A DNA stretch of 64,000 nt from Pardosa pseudoannulata (lineage: Eukaryota > Arthropoda > Arachnida > Araneae > Lycosidae): positions 20,528,024 through 20,592,023 of the forward strand of contig CM063500.1 of the NCBI GenBank assembly GCA_032207245.1, given 5' to 3'. The translations under genes and the position numbers were made by a program. This document shows, one piece after another, positions 58,216 to 64,000 of the stretch (position 1 is its first letter; each line of letters starts with the position of its first letter). The notes beneath the pieces were generated by a model. It ran no database searches. It was not told the DNA's origin and was given only the letters and a program-made list of their open reading frames with translations.

Positions 58216-58395
58216 GTTTGGTTTGGTTTTGAGTGCTACGGTCTACTTTTTGCAACACGAGGGCTAATGAGACCGGGACCTACAGCTTAAAGCCGATTCC
58301 GAACGGCTACGTACATCCATGCCATTGCGGGATTCGAACCCACGAACTCCGGTACCGAAGGCCAGCACCCTAACCAGTCGGCCATCGTTCGGCGG
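58216..58395 (-). mobile_element. tRNA-derived SINE (right-arm copy)
   Basis: Mirror of 38766-38945 with the same target duplication (GAACTTTTCATATG on the plus strand at 58202-58215 and 58396-58409) and intact A and B boxes. Confidence 0.95.
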
Positions 58396-58409
58396 GAACT
58401 TTTCATATG

Positions 58410-60709
58410 TTCCTTGATTTCCATTATTTCGACTTAATGCTTAGTAAAGTAATTAGGAAAATAAATAGAATAATTACTTTATGACATAATATAGTAAAAA
58501 ACAAAGAAATTTTTATACTAATTTCAAAACATACCTGTTAAAATGGAAAAAAATTTATTTTAATCTATAGCGAATGATAATTAATTATATAATAGAATTA
58601 AAAAATAACAGTTACTGCTGCCATATAGCTTGGTCTGTTGTTAATTGTCTTAATTTGAGTTGAAACAGTTGATAAAATATTTATTATAAGCTTAACTATG
58701 ACAAAACAATAGAATTATATTTATGTATACTGAGAATTTTATACTAAGAATTATATTTTAAGTATTCACTCATTCGGGATATGAAATCTCCCAAAAATTG
58801 TTTAACTCTTAATCTAGTCGTGCATTTTTACATTTAATTTAAATTGAATAAATTACTGGGGAAGTATTGGATTTTTGATATCAGGAATACATTAAATTAA
58901 TATTTGTCAAATGTTTAAAAATACAGTTTTCAAATAGATAAAAATTAAAAGAGAAATTTAATTTAGTAACTGAATAAATTTCAAACCTTGACAACTTCAT
59001 TTTGGGGATACACAAAGATAAAATTTCGTATACTGCATATAACGTCAACGTTTAGTAACGATATGTCAACGTTAAGTTGCTTTATTAGTTACGTCAACTT
59101 ATAAAGTACAATTGTTCGTTAATAATTTGTTTTTATAGTTTAAATAAAGAGGATTTGTTGGAAACTATGAATAATTAAAGCACAATGTTTTACACTGCTG
59201 TTTGGAGATAATTTTAAACCTAAAGATTTTTTTTATTACTATTAAATAGACAATGAATATGCCAAAACAATTTCTATTGTAATGTACAGATATAGTTTTA
59301 ATTTAAGAAAAATACAGTAAAAGATTGTTTTATGCATACTAAAAAAGATACATATGTGCATCACGTCTAATTATGAAGCAATTCTCAAACTAATCTGTTT
59401 CCCTTTCAAGGCCATATGGTAAATTTCAGTATCATGTAAGTCTTTGAAATTCCCTAGCTTTTATATTTAAGTGTTCTGTCTTCTTAGTGCCGTCTGATGC
59501 AGGCACTTCTTTGCATAACAGCACGACATGGGCCTGTTCCCATATATTGGGTAATAAAACCCAATATATTCCTTACTTTTGAACATGGCTCTCATCTGGG
59601 GCTCTCATTTTCGCGGAAACGAATGAGGACACTAAAACCTGGTTTCTTTGGTTCTCTGCAAAATACCAGGGAAATCATCAGAAGAAAGTTTATCTATTCT
59701 AAAGAAAAGGCTTTTTTACTTCGTGTCGGAGGTGTATGGGTCTTGGGCTGAGAGTACCCACCCCCTCCTTCTTCCGTTCAGTGTGTAAACAAAGAATACA
59801 GACACACGTAGATACTTATCCGGTGCAACTATGCTAATTCCAAGTACCTGACTATGGGGTGCATTTTTAGAGAGCTTTCCCACTGACCGACACGACGGCG
59901 ATAAATCTTAGACGATTATCGTTCTCCGACATCGGCGCACGTAAAATGCACTAAGATGAGTTACTCACTTTCCCACCAACTGATTCAGTGACGATTTTGT
60001 CGTTTTCTAACGGCCGATTTGTTTATCGTGTAGTTTTGTCGTTTGGCAAGTCTTATTCCTTTTGAATCGGTCTGACATTTTGAGAGCTATAGCTACTCAT
60101 GTTGTTTGCTTTGGATTAATAAATTATATTTTTTGTAATACAGTTGTTACATGACTTTATTTTTAAATTCATTATTATTATAATATTTAAACACTTAGTT
60201 TTCTTACTCATTAAATTGACACATTCTGCTCATATTTTAATGTTATGTTATTCTCGCTTGATCATAAAATGCAATTTTATCAAAGATTTGCTATTATTAA
60301 GTTTGAATTTCACATCTGTTATATTGGGTTTTCATCTGCAATAATTAATAAGTTTATTCATCACATACTATTGCTTTTGAAAGCAAATTACTGAGTATAT
60401 CAAATTTGGATTTAAGATTGTTTAATAAATTTAAAGAGGTAAAGTTACTAAAGAAAAAAATGATCTGGTAAATATATTAATAGTTCAAATTAAATAAATT
60501 TAAAAAGGAAAATGAAAAGGACAAAAATAATTACATAAAATTAAAAAAGAGCAATTAAAATTGAAAACATTTGTATTCGTATTTATTTAATATATTATTG
60601 TTTTAAACAAAAATCATTTTAATTATTAGAAGAAATACCAGAATTTTAGCAGATTTAAGAGAGTTACAGAAAAAAATGTAAATTTTTAAAATGTAATAAT
60701 AAAAAAAAA
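58410..60709. other. Mirror of 36456-38751
   Basis: Non-coding with the CpG-richer patch at about 59480-60080. It contains the equivalent 84-codon frame (59497-59751, +), unrecognised. Confidence 0.55.
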
Positions 60710-60779
60710 CATCGGGAATTGAACCCGAGGTGGAAAAATGTCAGCGCAACGCTCTAACACTACGCCAAAATGACGCAGA
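60710..60779 (-). pseudogene. tRNA-like relic (right-arm copy)
   Basis: Mirror of 36382-36451. The T arm reads CGGGTTCAATTCCCG on the minus strand, one base different from the left arm. No acceptor stem. Confidence 0.58.
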
Positions 60780-61278
60780 CGGTGAGTGTTAAATTGATCT
60801 TTTCACAAAAAAGAGGCGGAGCCAAAGCTTCACTAGTATACCACCGGTAAAAAGAATACAAGAAATCGGTGCAAGTACTAGCATCCAATGTTTTTAAAAT
60901 ATGTACAATGAAACAGAGTTAAAATTTACTTTTCTAACAATAATTGTTGTACTAAGTCTATAAAAGTTAGTTACTACTTCAGTCATTATAAAACTTGTGC
61001 GAGCTTACCGCCATCTTTAAATGAAACGATATCAGTAGAGTGGAAGAACTACTTTCTAGACAACACGATACCGCGTTATCGTTGAATTATTTACCGACCG
61101 ATACAGACGTTGTCTCGTCGATAAGTGGGAAAGCGTTCTTAAGGAGGGAACAAGTTCTAAACACTCTGGACATTTTAAGAGGGAAAATTTCATTAAGATG
61201 TCGCCGCTTATACGGTTAAAGTTCCACAACATTGAACTTCTGTACGACTGCAAATTACTTAGATATTCTTATTGGACA
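60780..61278. other. Mirror of 35882-36381
   Basis: Non-coding flank of element A' with CpG-containing words and no recognised gene. Confidence 0.5.
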
Positions 61279-61794
61279 TGTAACAATAAGTTACATTCTG
61301 TTCAGCTTTTTTTTACCTCTTCCCGTGAGTCATGGTCAAAGACATACCAGAACAGGACCGAGTTGAACTAGAAAGAAACTTCGGACTTCTCCTAATCAAT
61401 AGAAGGGCCCGTTGGTTTGGCGCGATTCTGACCACTCGGTTCTGAGTGGACCCCTGTTTTTTCTCCCCAGGGTAGTCGGATTTTTTTAGAGGACAAGGTT
61501 GTTAACAGAGAAGAGGGTGAAACGCTGCTGGCATCTGCGGTTTGCGGGATAGACATTTTTTGGAGCGTCACAAAAAAAAAAAAAGATAAAACGACGCCAT
61601 GATGGCGAGACCGACTCCGAATCCAAAGGAGTTTCCTCTATCTACAAATGATAAGTTGTATTCCAGTTGTATTTCTTAGAAATTTATTTAATTATATAAA
61701 ATCATTTAATCAAAACATATTTGTCCATGAATTTTTTAATGAGTTTTTATTTCTTCTTTCTCAAACACTAGGCCAACGTAAGATTATTTTCACA
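61279..61794 (+). repeat. 5' LTR of element A'
   Basis: 516 bp, from TGTAACAATAAGTTACA to ATTTTCACA. Nearly identical to 35368-35881 in reverse complement. Confidence 0.92.
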
Positions 61795-61798
61795 TTTT

Positions 61799-61810
61799 TG
61801 GTGCCGTGAC
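61799..61810 (+). promoter_or_regulatory. Primer binding site of element A'
   Basis: TGGTGCCGTGAC, four bases after the LTR, identical to element A. Confidence 0.75.
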
Positions 61811-62449
61811 CAGGATAATGATGATGTACGTTGGTTTTGTGATTGAGATCGTTTGAAACTATCAATTTTTAAATAACTTAGATTAAACTTTTAAATAATG
61901 AAGATGACCATGGCAGTATTTTATTGTTAAGATTAATTTAAAAATTTTTTTACTAAACTGTATGTCCATGGCTGTGTTTGAAATGCTAATACTCTTCCCT
62001 ACTCAAACATGAATTGCTTTACATTGATTTAGCTATGTAAGAATATTAATTTGTATATATGTTAAATGAATTACATGAAATATATTTTAATTTTGATTTG
62101 AAATGTATTCACATGGTTGTATTTTAAGACAATGATCTTATTAATTGAGATGAATTTAAGAACATAGATGATTTTTTTCTATACATTTGTGCATTTTGTG
62201 TTTCTATAAATAATTTTCATATAAACTCTATTATTGTTTGGTATTTTTGTGTTATCATTTGGTATTGAATGTAAAAGTGTTATGTTATATGATAGGTATC
62301 GTTAACACTGATAATTATTGAGTGTAACTTAAAATAATACTATGAAATATTTTAATGACTACTAAACAATGGTTATACTTTCAAAAAATGTTAATATTTT
62401 AATTTAAAAAAGTGATGCGTTAAGATTTGGAAATTGTATCCATTGAGGA

Positions 62450-63290
62450 ATGTATTCTTACCATACTAGATCTAAGGATTTAATTGATATTTCAGAAATT
62501 ATAGCTACAAGTTTAATATCATCATTGCGCAATTTGGTGTTTTAGAACATGAGAATATTAATCATTTTATTAATCAAACTGACATCGTTACAAACTTAGA
62601 ATCATGGAATGATGAAAAGCAATTAATTGTGTTTAAATTAAATTTAAAAGAAGCGGCATTAAGGTACATCATTGAGGATCCTGTTGCTTCTCAAGAAAAA
62701 AATGTTAAAGAATTGCAAAAGTTGTTGAGACAGAAATTTGAACGCAGAGAATCGTTTCAGGAGTGAGTGCCAGGAAAATTTTCCTAAAATATGCCAGAAG
62801 CCAATCCAAAGTGTTAGGGATTTAGCAGAAGAGATTAATCTTCATGCAAAAAATTTTTTTAACCCTAATAACTCCAAGAATCCAAATTTATTAAAGTTAT
62901 CCAAAAACGTTCAGTTAGCTAAATTTTTTGATGCCCTAAAAGCAGACGTCCTAATTGATTTAAAAAAATTAGGCCCAAAAAATTTTGATCAAGCCATCAA
63001 AATGGCGACAAACATCGAAAAAGCATTGGCAGAAAAAAATTCAGTATAGTGATTTGTTTACCTCCCAGATTAAAAACTTACTGAAGTCGCAAGCCGAAAA
63101 TCAAAAAACTATTCAAGATTTGTCGGAGCAATTAAGAAAATTTCATCCCGAAAACGGTAATACATCTTGCATTGCAGAAACGAATGAAAATTTAAGTGAA
63201 ATGAATAGAGTTACATGTCATATTTGTGGTAAAAATTATCTTACAACTAGATGCTGGTATTTTCCTTCCCAGCAACAAAATTCCTCCTGA
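62450..63290 (+). pseudogene. Element A' gag, broken
   Basis: Starts MYSYHTRSKDL at 62450, then loses frame. The capsid core is open from about 62738 to 63049 (PIQSVRDLAEEINLHAKNFF, then LKKLGPKNFDQAIKMATNI). An extra GAGT near 62761-62768, absent from the left arm, adds a frameshift inside the capsid. A further frame runs to 63290 and ends with CHICGKNYLTTRC, the same His-less knuckle as in element A. Confidence 0.82.
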
Positions 63291-63599
63291 ACCAATTTTA
63301 ATTCATTAAGGCCTTCAAATTCTCGAAATTTTTGAGAAGGATATCGGAATAATTTCTATAGACCATATAGAAGCAGAACTAATAGACCTAATTCAAATCA
63401 AAATTTAAACCGGATTTCTGGCAAGAGCATTAAAAAATATTGTAATAAAAATAACGTGTCAAGAATCCAGAAAAAGTAGTTACTTTTCAAAACAAACCTT
63501 AAAAAACAATATGGACAACGAAAATTCTCTAAAGAAAAAAAGTAAATTTGAATCTTCTTCATGCAATATGGTTCTATCAGGTAAAATTAAAAAAACCGA

Positions 63600-64000
63600 T
63601 GCTTTATGCCAATTATAACTGTCAGTTTTGGAAAGTTCCAATTTGATGCTCTGCTTGATACTAGAGCAAATGTAAGTTTGATTCAGCCAGATGTTTTATC
63701 AAAATAAAGGAATTTACTAAGATAGATTACATCTCACGTATGGTTGAAATTCAGACTTTAAATAGTTCTAGCATTCCTTATAGGTCAGCGGTTAATATTA
63801 AATTTAAAATTCAGCAAAAATAGTTTAATAACTTATTTTATGTCACCCAAAATTGCTGGGGATCAAACTATAAGATTATTCTAGTTATGACTTTCTAAGG
63901 AGAAATATAGTTATTGAATCATCCAAAATGGAATTAATTTGTGGAGACAATAGATTTAAATTTGCTAATACTGTTCCTCAATTAGATTGCAATAGGAAAG
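63600..64000 (+). pseudogene. Element A' protease and linker, cut by the window end
   Basis: FDALLDTRANVSLIQPDVL near 63640-63700 is the altered aspartic-protease active site (Arg after Asp-Thr), the same as in element A. The MELICGDNRFKFAN linker begins near 63929 and is cut at the window end. Confidence 0.7.

Larger units (their letters stand above)
49819..64000 (-). repeat. Right arm of the giant inverted duplication
   Basis: Reverse complement of 33160-47356, running off the window end. Sampled stretches are about 96-99% identical, with scattered small indels in homopolymers, AAAT repeats and a few other sites. Confidence 0.97.
61279..64000 (+). mobile_element. Element A' (mirrored element A, truncated by the window end)
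   Basis: 5' LTR, primer site, leader, gag and protease/linker sequence of the same family in plus orientation, ending at 64000 inside the protease-RT linker. Whether A' carries the nested solo LTR of element A cannot be seen. Confidence 0.94.

Noticed and set aside
33160..64000. Inverted duplication as a proven natural palindrome
   Set aside because: The match ends exactly at a placeholder gap and the flipped right contig merely extends the left one, so an assembly cause is more economical. Kept as a finding, not as established biology.

Overview
The window looks like eukaryotic repeat-rich DNA, most likely from an arthropod. It is strongly AT-rich, with long (AT)n/(AC)n microsatellites. It carries a jockey/I-type LINE, tRNA-derived SINEs, Ty3/Gypsy LTR elements with a tRNA-His-type primer site, a Penelope-like reverse transcriptase relic, and Tc1 and hAT relics. 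A spider or other arachnid is a guess, not shown by the sequence. I found no intact host protein gene, no functional rRNA or tRNA gene and no CRISPR array. Every recognisable coding stretch belongs to a mobile element and is broken.

Layout. Positions 1-4900 are AT-rich spacer with a small Gypsy relic near 2.3 kb. Positions 4.9-11.5 kb hold a degenerate tandem array of about nine units of roughly 670 bp, interrupted by a hAT-like element with an 8-bp target duplication. Positions 11.5-16.5 kb are spacer. From 16.5 to 19.4 kb come an 845-bp insertion flanked by 11-bp direct repeats, a SINE with a 16-bp target duplication, and a Tc1 relic lying between two TA-rich microsatellites. A nearly full-length but decayed LINE occupies 19.8-25.46 kb, followed by Penelope-like and Gypsy fragments to 28 kb.

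Element A, a 7.7-kb Ty3/Gypsy element on the minus strand (28172-35881), follows, with a solo LTR nested in its reverse transcriptase. Next comes about 5.4 kb of non-coding DNA with a tRNA-like relic, a second SINE and a foldback. Element B (41343-45491, plus strand) is a relative of A that has lost almost all of pol but keeps gag, both LTRs and a 5-bp target duplication.

The dominant feature is a giant inverted duplication. Positions 33160-47356 reappear as the reverse complement at 49819-64000. The match runs up to the first base of a 100-N gap (47357-47456) and off the right end of the window. LTR-diagnostic bases and target duplications are shared between the arms, and sampled stretches are about 96-99% identical. 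The simplest reading is two allelic contigs (haplotigs) of one locus joined head-to-head by a scaffolding error. A real segmental palindrome is the alternative. The right arm and the 2.4-kb loop carry B', A' (cut by the window end), a SINE copy, a hAT relic and an LTR-like/tRNA-like fragment.
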